The notes beneath the pieces were generated by a model that was given only the letters and a program-made list of their open reading frames with translations, was not told the DNA's origin and did no database searches. 64,000 nucleotides of DNA, taken from NCBI RefSeq assembly GCF_000238055.2, contig NZ_KE148312.1:1918501-1982500 (forward strand), written 5' to 3'. A program made the translations under genes and the position numbers. Below are positions 34,501 through 42,300 of this stretch, piece by piece (the first letter of the stretch is position 1; each line of letters starts with the position of its first letter). The stretch is from Oribacterium parvum ACB1 (GTDB lineage Bacteria; Bacillota; Clostridia; Lachnospirales; Lachnospiraceae).

Positions 34501-34763
34501 TCACTGTTATCAAAGGAAATGCTCACGGAGGCATAGTTTTGCGGCCTTCTTGTTGCGGTCCCGGCAAAAATCACATCCTGCATGGAAGCACCGCGAAGCT
34601 GTTTTACCTTTTGTTCCCCCAAAACCCAACGCACAGCATCGGAGATATTCGATTTTCCTGAACCGTTCGGGCCCACAATTCCCGTAATACCCGGGGAAAA
34701 ATCCAGCACGGTTTTATTCGCAAAGGATTTAAAGCCCTGTACCTCAATAGATTTTAAATACAT
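31503..34763 (-). CDS. smc: Chromosome segregation ATPase SMC
   Basis: Condensin subunit. N-terminal head with GPNGSGKSNISDAVRWVLGEQ-type Walker A (GPNGSGKS, about 32-39), a long coiled coil, hinge (about residues 480-620, with GLIGVVADVL and GGALSGGAYRNSSSLIGRKREI), second coiled coil, then LSGGEKALTAISLLFAL signature and CLLDEIEAALDDSNV Walker B. At 1086 residues it is about 100 shorter than typical (~1185), so the coiled-coil arms are probably shorter. The start overlaps the rnc end by 20 nt. The distal end shows a short duplication just past the stop. Confidence 0.96.
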   Translation of the reverse strand: MYLKSIEVQGFKSFANKTVLDFSPGITGIVGPNGSGKSNISDAVRWVLGEQKVKQLRGASMQDVIFAGTATRRPQNYASVSISFDNSDHALSLPYEEITVSRRLYRSGESEYRLNGSECRLKDIHELFYDTGIGKEGYSLIGQGQIDKILSGKAEERRALFDEAVGIVKFKRRKDLAEKKLEEEQANLERIQDIVSELEKQVGPLEKQSEKARKYLSFRDELVVLESTHFLQKLQDTERLLQKLEEAEKDLKASIEEEAKKQNALSESFKGLEEELLLLDQKEQEISRGNEEDESRKKTLEEEIVRLKEAISGKESSSRHFQERVSALKEEASSSIGKMEDLVFALLSLKKKFQSFLLFNTEEDKVKLDIALIDSTISEAKQIIQSTFYPDFAFDEGIPEKEDSEASSEDAKNFHAIETEIRALKKEGEEKQEAFSHLQRKRVDAEKTLTDKRASLQDFIHQKERHRIQLENLQNLAERYEGFGQAVRKCMQEKEREKGLIGVVADVLKTKPEYELALETTLSGSLQNLVTEEEGTAKRLLEKLKREKLGRATFLPLSSIRKERDGRYDSVRGEKGLIGVFADFVEVPRSCAGLENYLLSKVLLVDNLDNALSIARKYKHSLRIVTLDGELLQAGGALSGGAYRNSSSLIGRKREIDELVETLKAMEEEEGEKRASLRREEDALQELSSIEAEKREEILSLDKLYREKLLTFQGTVNAERQTLSTRVDFLTEQLHDYGEKLEKNFTDQMDLEEENKNTAGSVEKDQNQIHALEDKIRALLEKEEKRKESLSALKNRRAEIAEEEKRFYKEKEGIQEELLQIEKEQLRLEHQKEKLEDQSAQSASQLFEDYGIGVSQAKQYFDENLSDNPALPSIIQEKKAEMKGLGSINLDSIEQYTEVKERYEFLRKQVEDLISSEESLREIIKDLDSGMRKQFHENFHKIQERFNEVFRVLFGGGSGKIEIDDSEDLLESGISIIAEPPGKKLQNMMQLSGGEKALTAISLLFALQSLKPSPFCLLDEIEAALDDSNVVRFAKYLHHLTKNTQFIVITHRRGTMESADRLFGVTMQEKGISTLVSVDLVEEHLQ

Positions 34764-35460
34764 CCCCTGTTTCCGCCTTTATTTTTTCTAAAGCAAAGTA
34801 TGCTGCATTCTGCTCTGCCTTTTTCTTGGAGCTTCCTTCTCCCATACCATACTCCGTGTCTCCCAGATACACCATTACGCGATAAAAGCGGTCATGAAAT
34901 GGCCCAGATTCCTCCAAAAGACTGTAATGAAGAGGAAGATGCTTCGCCGTAGAATACTCCTGCAGCATGGTTTTGGCATCCATTTGCAGTTGCTTCTTCT
35001 CGATATCATTTAATAGATTTTTCTTTATAAAACAGGCTGCACTTTCAATACCGCTATCCAGGTAAATGGCACCGATAATGGCTTCCAGTGTATCGGAAAG
35101 CACGGAATCCCTGTATTGGATTCCTTCTCTTCCCTCGCCTTTTCCCAGCACAATGTGCTCCGAGAGCTTGAGAGCCTTGGCAACGGCGGCAAGCGCGGGT
35201 TCACAAACCAGTGCGGCACGGAGCTTCGTCATAAGCCCTTCCTGCATGGCAGGCTTTCTATGGTAAAGCACGGTACTGGAAACAAGCTCCAACACGGCAT
35301 CCCCCAGAAACTCCAAACGCTGGTTGGAGGCTTCCTTGGCTTCCCCCATTTCATTGGAGTAAGAGGGATGAATTAAGGCGTGCTGCAGCAATTCTCTGTT
35401 TTGAAAATGATATTCCAAACGCTCTTCCAAGGCGGAAAGCGCCTCTTCCTTCTCCGTCAT
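34744..35460 (-). CDS. rnc: Ribonuclease III
   Basis: Cleaves double-stranded RNA in rRNA maturation. The catalytic domain has NQRLEFLGDAVLELVSS (signature) and SDTLEAIIGAIYLDSG; the C-terminal dsRNA-binding domain spans about 160-230 (MLQEYSTAKHLPLHYSL ... GSSKKKAEQNAAYFAL). Length 238 normal. Starts 1 bp after acpP and overlaps smc. Confidence 0.96.
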   Translation of the reverse strand: MTEKEEALSALEERLEYHFQNRELLQHALIHPSYSNEMGEAKEASNQRLEFLGDAVLELVSSTVLYHRKPAMQEGLMTKLRAALVCEPALAAVAKALKLSEHIVLGKGEGREGIQYRDSVLSDTLEAIIGAIYLDSGIESAACFIKKNLLNDIEKKQLQMDAKTMLQEYSTAKHLPLHYSLLEESGPFHDRFYRVMVYLGDTEYGMGEGSSKKKAEQNAAYFALEKIKAETGDVFKIY

Positions 35461-35461
35461 T

Positions 35462-35698
35462 TTACTGTCCTAATGCCTTTAAAATAGCCTTATGTGCCTC
35501 TCCGACAGTCTTAATCTGGTAGCTTGCCTCTTCCGGAATTTCAATCCCGAACTCGTCCTCAATTCCCATAACGATCTGTACCACATCTAAGGAATCGGCA
35601 TTTAAGTCTTCCACAAAACGGGTGTCTTCCGTGATATCCTCTTCCTTAATATTCGTTAATTCTCTGCAAATAATCTTCTTTAACTTCTCTAATTCCAT
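35462..35698 (-). CDS. acpP: Acyl carrier protein
   Basis: Carries fatty acyl groups on a phosphopantetheine attached to Ser36 in EDLNADSLDVVQIV. Length 78 normal. Located between plsX and rnc; the fabD and fabG genes that separate plsX and acpP in Bacillus are absent here. Confidence 0.96.
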   Translation of the reverse strand: MELEKLKKIICRELTNIKEEDITEDTRFVEDLNADSLDVVQIVMGIEDEFGIEIPEEASYQIKTVGEAHKAILKALGQ

Positions 35699-35700
35699 CT

Positions 35701-36711
35701 TTATTCCTCTACTTCCTTAAAATCGATAGCCTCCGCTATTTTCTTTGTCAGCTTCTTTTCCGCAAATTCCTTTGCTTGCTTGATAGCCGTTGTGACTTCC
35801 TTACCGTCCGTATTTCCGTGCACCTTGATTACCAGTCCCTTAAGTCCCAAAATAGGTGCTCCGCCGTACTGCTTTGCATCAAATTTTTTGAGTCTCTTCT
35901 TTAAGGGCTTCTTTAAAAGAAGAGCCGCAAGAAGTGCCAAAGGACCGCTGTGTTTCATGGTGTCCGTAATTTCCGAAAGGAGCATCTTTCCGACACCCTC
36001 GTACATTTTCAGAACAACATTTCCTACAAAGGCATCACAAACAACAACAGAACAGTTTCCTTCCACTATATCTCTGGCTTCCACGGAACCGATGAAGTTA
36101 TAGTCCGTGTCCTCCTTTAAAATCTGCATGGCAGCTTTCACAAGGCTGTTTCCCTTTTCTTCTTCTGCACCGATGTTGACTAAACCGATACTCGGATTTT
36201 TAATCTGCAACATTTCCTCCATATAAATTGCGCCCATCTTGGCAAACTGGTGCAGCCATTCAGGTTTGGCATCCACATTTGCCCCGCAATCCGTAAGAAG
36301 GCAAACTCCGTTCTTAGTCGGAATGAGCGCTGCAAGGGGCGGTCTGTAGACACCCTTTTCTCTTCCTACAACGAGTTGCCCTCCGGCAAGCACCGCACCG
36401 GTGGAGCCGGCGGAGATGAAGGCATCGGCCTCTCCATTTTTCACAACCAGCATTCCGCGAACCAGGCTCGAATCCTTTTTTCTTCGAATCGCAATAACCG
36501 GTGATTCATGAATACTGATATTTTCACTGCAGGGAACAATCTCGATCCTCTCCGGATCATAGCTGTAGGAAGACAATTCCTGCTTTAGGACTTCTTCCTC
36601 TCCAAAAAGAAGGAGCTTCATTCCTTCTTCTTTAAGACTTTCCACTGCGCCTTTTACCATGGCTTTTGCGCCTAAATCGCCACCCATAGCATCTATCGCA
36701 ATACGAACCAT
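35701..36711 (-). CDS. plsX: Phosphate acyltransferase PlsX
   Basis: Converts acyl-ACP to acyl-phosphate for phosphatidic acid synthesis. The 336 residues begin VRIAIDAMGGDLGAKAMVKG and contain SAGSTGAVLAGG, LTDCGANVDAKPEWL, VVVCDAFVGNVVLKMYEG and YGGAPILGLKGLVIKVHG, all typical. The usual upstream rpmF gene is not present. A terminator-like hairpin lies 22 bp before the start. Confidence 0.96.
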   Translation of the reverse strand: MVRIAIDAMGGDLGAKAMVKGAVESLKEEGMKLLLFGEEEVLKQELSSYSYDPERIEIVPCSENISIHESPVIAIRRKKDSSLVRGMLVVKNGEADAFISAGSTGAVLAGGQLVVGREKGVYRPPLAALIPTKNGVCLLTDCGANVDAKPEWLHQFAKMGAIYMEEMLQIKNPSIGLVNIGAEEEKGNSLVKAAMQILKEDTDYNFIGSVEARDIVEGNCSVVVCDAFVGNVVLKMYEGVGKMLLSEITDTMKHSGPLALLAALLLKKPLKKRLKKFDAKQYGGAPILGLKGLVIKVHGNTDGKEVTTAIKQAKEFAEKKLTKKIAEAIDFKEVEE

Positions 36712-36732
36712 ATTTACCCCTTTTTACGCTAT

Positions 36733-36772
36733 AAAAACAGGATGCTAAGGAACAAGCCTTGCTTCCTGTCAA
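36733..36772 (-). promoter_or_regulatory. Terminator-like hairpin and TTGACA box in the plsX leader
   Basis: On the - strand TTGACA (36772-36767) runs into a hairpin CAGGAAGCAAGG/CCTTAGCATCCTG (36768-36757 with 36750-36738) followed by five Ts, 22 bp before plsX. It may be a terminator, an attenuator, or a promoter whose -10 (TTAGCA) is poor. Confidence 0.5.
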
Positions 36773-36953
36773 AAACGAGATGCCGTGCGCTTAGCCCGGC
36801 AATCGTTATACATAAGAAAGTTCCTTTTCCTACTCTCTTATAGCAACAAGAAATATGATAAATTATTCGCCCTAAACTGTCAACTTGCCAAGAGCGGTAC
36901 GAAAGAACTTAAGAAAAGGACTAAAAAACTAGGAGTTCGGAATTTCCGTTCAC

Positions 36954-37028
36954 TATCTTTACTTTTTACACTGATTTTTTGTAAAAAAGTAAAGATAACA
37001 AGATATTTGAGCTTAAAAAGTAAAGATA
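36954..37028. repeat. Three copies of a TATCTTTACTTTTTA motif, two as an inverted repeat
   Basis: TATCTTTACTTTTTACA at 36954-36970 pairs with its reverse complement (one extra A) at 36980-36997; a further copy in the same orientation as the second lies at 37015-37028, at the base of the fusA-like gene's terminator. The 36712-37127 spacer (416 bp) otherwise holds only the hairpins listed; the one short + strand frame in it has no family resemblance. Confidence 0.7.
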
Positions 37029-37063
37029 AACGGCATACCTTGTACTTGCAAAGCATGCCGTTT
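37012..37063 (-). terminator. Terminator of the EF-G-like gene
   Basis: Stem AAACGGCAT/ATGCCGTTT (9 bp) with an 18-nt loop; on the - strand it is followed by the T-rich ATCTTTACTTTTTAA. Confidence 0.7.
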
Positions 37064-37127
37064 CGTGATTCTTACTGTTTTTCGCTCAGATAGTGAGCGG
37101 TATCTTGTCGCAATATTGTTTTTGCTT

Positions 37128-39227
37128 TTATTCTTCTGTCGCCGCTCTATCCTTCGCTTCTTGAATTACGATGTTCTGGATATCACCGGGCGCCTGCTCA
37201 TAACGGTCAAATTCAAAGGAAAAGGATCCTGAACCGCCTGTCATGGAGCGAAGATCCGTGTTATAGAGGTAAAGATTACTCATCGGAAGCTCCGCTTCAA
37301 TGAGTTGCTTTCCGCCGTGTACGGCATTCATACCAAGAATTCTTCCTCTTCTCTTCGTTAAGTCGCCCATGATGTCTCCCGTGTAGCTGTCGGGTACATT
37401 TACCGTGAGGCGGGCAATCGGCTCAAGAAGAACAGGATTTGCCTGCATAAAACCGTCCTTAAAGGCCATGGAAGCTGCAGTCTTAAAGGCCTGCTCGGAG
37501 GAGTCTACCGGGTGGTAGGAACCGTCCAAGAGGACTGCCTGTACACCAACAACCGGGTAACCGGCTAAGGGGCCCTTCTTGCAGGATTCCTGAATTCCCT
37601 TTTCTACTGCAGGGAAGTAGTTCTTCGGGACTGCTCCGCCGAAAACCTGCTCCTTAAAGGTGTATGCCTGGTCATAGTCGAAGCTCGGAGAGAATTCCAT
37701 CACTACATCACCGTACTGGCCGTGTCCGCCGGACTGCTTCTTATACTTACCCTGTACCTTGGCGGTCTTCTTAATCGTCTCTCTATAAGCAAACTTCGGC
37801 TTAGTCAAAATAAGAGAAACATTGTAGCGGTCTTTTAAGCGAGATGCCAACACCTCGAGTTGTTGCTCTCCGATACCGTACAGTAAGCTCTGTCTGTTTT
37901 CCGGATCCGCCTTTACCTTAAGGGTGCGATCCTCTTCCATCATCCTCTGAAGAGCTGTGGAGAGCTTATCTTCATCCGCCTTATTCTCCGCGGTATAAGC
38001 CATATAAGTGTAGGGAACGGAAAGCTTCGGTGCGTGATAAATAATCGGCGCATTTCGAACCGCAATACTGTCTCCGGTCTCTGTAATACCCAGTTTTGCA
38101 ACGGCACCCAAGTCTCCGCTCTTTAATTCCGGTACTTCAATCGGGGTGTTTCCTCTTAAAACATAGAGCTTACCGATTTTTTCAGTGGCCTCTTTATTGA
38201 CATTGTAAACCTCGGAGTTTGCCTTTAAAACACCGGTACAAATCTTAAATAAGGAATATTTTCCAAGGAAGGGATCCGCAATGGTCTTCCATACTCTGCC
38301 GCTGATGGTTGCCTCGTCATTATAGTGCGCTGTAAAATGCTCACCTGTCGAGGCGTCCACTCCGATAGCTTCCAGTTCCTTCGGGGACGGGAAGTACTTA
38401 TCGATAACCTGTAAAAGAACATTGAAGCCCTGCACATGGATACCTGAACCCATCAGAATCGGGGCAATATTACATTGCTTTACATTTTCCCGTAAAGCGC
38501 TCTGGATTTCTTCCGTGCTAAATTCTTCTCCCGCAAAATATTTCTCCATAAGCTCTTCGGAGCTTTCCGCTACGGCTTCCAGCAAAGAAGAACGGGCAAT
38601 ATTCAAATGCTTCTCCACATAGTCGGGAATCGGACAAGCCTCATATTCATTTAAATTGGTAAAACGGCGACCTGCCATCTTAACGACATTGACAAAGCCG
38701 ACAAATTTCTCATTTTCACGAATCGGTAACTGGAAAGGAGCCACGGACTTACCGAAACGCTTCTCCAGATCCAAAACGAGCTGACGGAAAGAAGCCTTAT
38801 CGTCATCCATATTGGTCACGAAGAAAAGTCTCGGAAGATGATTCTCCTCGCAAAGCTCCCATGCCTTTACGGTGCCGGGCTCAATACCGGCTTTGCCGTT
38901 TACTACGATAATGGCGGCATCGGCAGCGCTGACTGCCTCTTCAACCTCTCCTACGAAATCAAAGTAACCCGGCGTATCCAGTATATTGATCTTTAAATCT
39001 CCGTCTTCTCCCTTATATTCTATCGGAAGTAAGCTTGTGGAAATGGAAAACTTTCTCTTCTTTTCTTCCTTATCAAAGTCGGAAACTGTATTGCCTTCGT
39101 CTACGCTACCCAGTCTGTTTGTCACCTTGGTCACATAGCAAAGACACTCTGCTACAGTCGTTTTTCCGGCACTGCCGTGCCCTAAAAGAACAACATTACG
39201 AATACTTCCGGTATCATACACCTTCAT
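37128..39227 (-). CDS. EF-G-like translational GTPase (second, non-canonical EF-G)
   Basis: A 699-residue five-domain EF-G homologue, not in a str operon. G1 reads GHGSAGKTT (EF-G: AHIDAGKTT), G3 DTPGYFDF (EF-G: DTPGHVDF) and G4 TNMDDD in place of the usual NKMD. Later domains are present, including GGHGQYGDVVMEFSP and VPDSYTGDIMGDLTKRRGRILGM. Such EF-G-like proteins are widespread in Bacillota and their role is not settled; a ribosome-recycling, stress or biogenesis role is possible. A good promoter candidate precedes it and a terminator follows, so it is a single-gene unit. Confidence 0.9.
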   Translation of the reverse strand: MKVYDTGSIRNVVLLGHGSAGKTTVAECLCYVTKVTNRLGSVDEGNTVSDFDKEEKKRKFSISTSLLPIEYKGEDGDLKINILDTPGYFDFVGEVEEAVSAADAAIIVVNGKAGIEPGTVKAWELCEENHLPRLFFVTNMDDDKASFRQLVLDLEKRFGKSVAPFQLPIRENEKFVGFVNVVKMAGRRFTNLNEYEACPIPDYVEKHLNIARSSLLEAVAESSEELMEKYFAGEEFSTEEIQSALRENVKQCNIAPILMGSGIHVQGFNVLLQVIDKYFPSPKELEAIGVDASTGEHFTAHYNDEATISGRVWKTIADPFLGKYSLFKICTGVLKANSEVYNVNKEATEKIGKLYVLRGNTPIEVPELKSGDLGAVAKLGITETGDSIAVRNAPIIYHAPKLSVPYTYMAYTAENKADEDKLSTALQRMMEEDRTLKVKADPENRQSLLYGIGEQQLEVLASRLKDRYNVSLILTKPKFAYRETIKKTAKVQGKYKKQSGGHGQYGDVVMEFSPSFDYDQAYTFKEQVFGGAVPKNYFPAVEKGIQESCKKGPLAGYPVVGVQAVLLDGSYHPVDSSEQAFKTAASMAFKDGFMQANPVLLEPIARLTVNVPDSYTGDIMGDLTKRRGRILGMNAVHGGKQLIEAELPMSNLYLYNTDLRSMTGGSGSFSFEFDRYEQAPGDIQNIVIQEAKDRAATEE

Positions 39228-39345
39228 AGAAACCTTTCCTCCAATCTCAGCTTCTTGTGAGAACCTATTCTATTCAGCCCTCTTTTGCAACGAGAGTCTG
39301 AAGCGTTCCCACAGAAAACTCGTTGATAACAAAATGGATAGTCAT

Positions 39346-39374
39346 ATTGTATCGAAAAAGAGACAAAATTTCAA
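39346..39374 (-). promoter_or_regulatory. Promoter of the EF-G-like gene
   Basis: On the - strand TTGAAA (39374-39369), 17-bp spacer, TACAAT (39351-39346). The -35 box starts 6 bp after the polC stop codon. The 5' leader contains a CAACGAG/CTCGTTG hairpin (39288-39325). Confidence 0.65.
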
Positions 39375-39379
39375 TCTTC

Positions 39380-42300
39380 TTAGTCAAAAAGAGAGATTTG
39401 ATTGGAGAGAGGAATTTCTCCCAGTAGTCCTAATTCATGGAATTTGTCTGCAAATACCTTTGGACAATGTGTTCTTTGCACAAAATCGTCCTTGGAAAGA
39501 TAGGGACCGTATTTTGCTCCATCTTCAAGACCGAGGGCTACCGCCTCTCCGAGTCCCGCTATACAGCTGAAGGACGGCATGATTTCCCCTTCTTCCGTTA
39601 TCTGAAAATCCTTGGCCTTTGCCTTATAAATATCGAGTTTGGCAAAGCGAATGCCTCTTGCATACATTTCCTCACAGATTCGCATATCACGAAGACAAAG
39701 ATTTTCTGTCGCGGAAAGTTTATCCTTCTCCAGATACTCCTGCATGTAGAAGCGGAGCTTCTCCACCCCGAAGCACATTTTATCAAAATCAAAGCCGTCC
39801 GCACGCACGGAATAATATGCCGTGTAATATTCTCGCGGATAGAAAACCTTACAGTAAGCTACACGGTAAGCCATCATGACATAAGCTGCGGCATGAGCCT
39901 TCGGGAACATGTACTTGATTTTCTTACAGGCATCGATATACCACTCCGGTACACCGTGGTCGCGCATGTCCTGACACCACTCCTCTTTTAAGGGCTTATG
40001 CTTTCTGGTCGCCTCCATGATGTTAAAGCTCTCGGAGGGATCCAGTCCCATATGCATAAGATAGACCATGATATCATCTCTACAGCATATTGCATCACGG
40101 AGAGTGGTAATCCCGTTTAAAATCAGGTCCTGCGCATTGTTTAGATATACATCGGTACCGTGGGAAAGACCGGAAATACGAATCAGGTCGGAAAGGTACT
40201 GCGGTTTCGTATCCACTACCATTTGCATCGCAAAGCCGGTTCCGAACTCCGGTATACCGAGACAACCGAGTTTTACTCCGTGAATATCCTCCGGCTTAAT
40301 TCCTAAAATCTCCGTAGAGCGAAAAAGATCCATAACTTCCTTAGAATCCAAGGGAATGTCTTTTACCGGATCAAGCCCCGTTAAGTCCTGCAATTTTCGA
40401 ATCATGGTCGGATCATCGTGCCCGAGAATATCGAGCTTTAAGAGGTTATGGTCAATCTTATGATAGTCAAAGTGCGTGGTAATAATCGGGCTTTCCACAT
40501 CATTTGCGGGGTGCTGTACCGGGGTAAAGGTATTAATGTCCTCACCGTGGGGAAGAACAACAATGCCTCCGGGATGCTGCCCTGTAGTTCTCCGGATTCC
40601 GGTCAGGCCCTGCACAAGGCGATCAATCTCCGCATTTCGCTTTTGTTCTCCTCGTTCTTCGTAGTAATTCTTGATCATACCGTAGGCGGTCTTTTCGGCG
40701 AGCGTACCGATTGTTCCGGCCTTAAAGGTATTTTCTTCTCCGAAAATCGTTCCGGTGTAGGCATGTGCCTTTGCCTGATACTCTCCGGAGAAGTTTAAGT
40801 CGATATCCGGCTCCTTATCTCCGTCAAAACCGAGGAAGGTTTCAAAGGGAATGTCGAATCCTAAGCGGTCGAGTTCCGCACCGCAGTGCGGACATTTTTT
40901 AGGCGGCATATCGTAGCCTGCCATACCCGAATAAGACTTCACCTCTTCCGAGTCAAAGTCCGTGTAATAGCAGTTTGGGCAGACATAGTGTGGGGGAAGC
41001 GGATTTACCTCGGTAATGCGGGACATGGTCGCCGCAAAGGAAGAACCTACCGAACCACGGGAGCCTACCAGATAGCCGTCCGCATTGGACTGATCCACGA
41101 GCTTCTGTGCGATGATATACATTACGGAGTAGCCGTTGGAAATAATGGAGTTCAGTTCTTTCTCCAAGCGATTTGCCACGATTTCCGGAAGCTTCGGACC
41201 GTAGATCTTATGCGCCGTTTCATAACAGATTTCCCGCAATGTTTCATCGGAGTTCGGGATCACGGGCGGGCACTTGTCCGGACGCACCGGCTTAATCCTT
41301 TCGCATTGTTTTAATATGCTTAAGGGATTATCAATCACGACCTTTTTCTTGGTATTTTCATCGAGATAAGAAAACTCCGAGAGCATTTCCTCCGTACTTC
41401 TGAAATAAAGGAAGGTATCCCCCTCTTCTTCGGTCATTCCCTTCGTGGCGAGGATGATTTTTCGGAAAATGTCTTCCTCTTTGTCCGTATAATGGGCATC
41501 GGAAGTTGCGCAAACCGGCTTTCCGAGCTGTTCTCCGAGGGAAATAATCTTCTTGTTATACTGGATCAAATCTTCTTCCGTCTCCGCACTGTACTTATCG
41601 GAAGAAAGCATATAGCGGTTATTTCCCAGCGGCTGGACTTCCAGATAGTCATAGAAGGACGCAATCGTGAGAAGCTGCTGATCGTCCATACCGCGAATCA
41701 GAGCCTGAAAGAGCTCTCCGTTTGAGCAGGCGGAACCGATAATCAGTCCTTCTCTGTACTTTTTCAGAAGAGACTTCGGAATACGGGGGTGCTTTGCAAA
41801 ATATTTTAAATGAGACTCGGAAATCAAACGATAGAGATTGATGCGCCCAAGGTCATTTTTGGCAAGCAAAATAATATGATAGCTAGGGAGTTTTCTAACC
41901 TTTCCCACGGTATCCATATCGAGGCTGTCTATTTTCCCTAAGGACTGCACGCCTCTTTTTTCAAGCATCTCCAATTCTTTCAGGTAAATGCGAGCGGTTG
42001 CCTCCGCATCGTCTACCGCCCTGTGATGATGTAAGAGTTCAATCTTTAATTCCTTCGCAACGGTGTCCAATTTAAAACGATGGAGCTTCGGAAGAAGGAG
42101 TCTTGACAAACTAACCGTATCGAGTACCGGTCGTTTAAAAGGAATGCCGAGTGCCTTTGCCTTATTTTCCACAAAGTTATAGTCGAATTCCGCATTGTGT
42201 GCGACCAGAATACTGTCTCCGACAAATTCTAAAAACTTCGGAAGCACTACTTCAATGCCGTCTGCATCCATAACCATAGAGTCGTCAATCGAGGTAAGCT

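Noticed and set aside
36785-37093. 101-codon + strand frame in the plsX/EF-G spacer
   Set aside because: Composition is that of AT-rich noncoding DNA, it has no ribosome binding site, and it covers hairpins and repeats.
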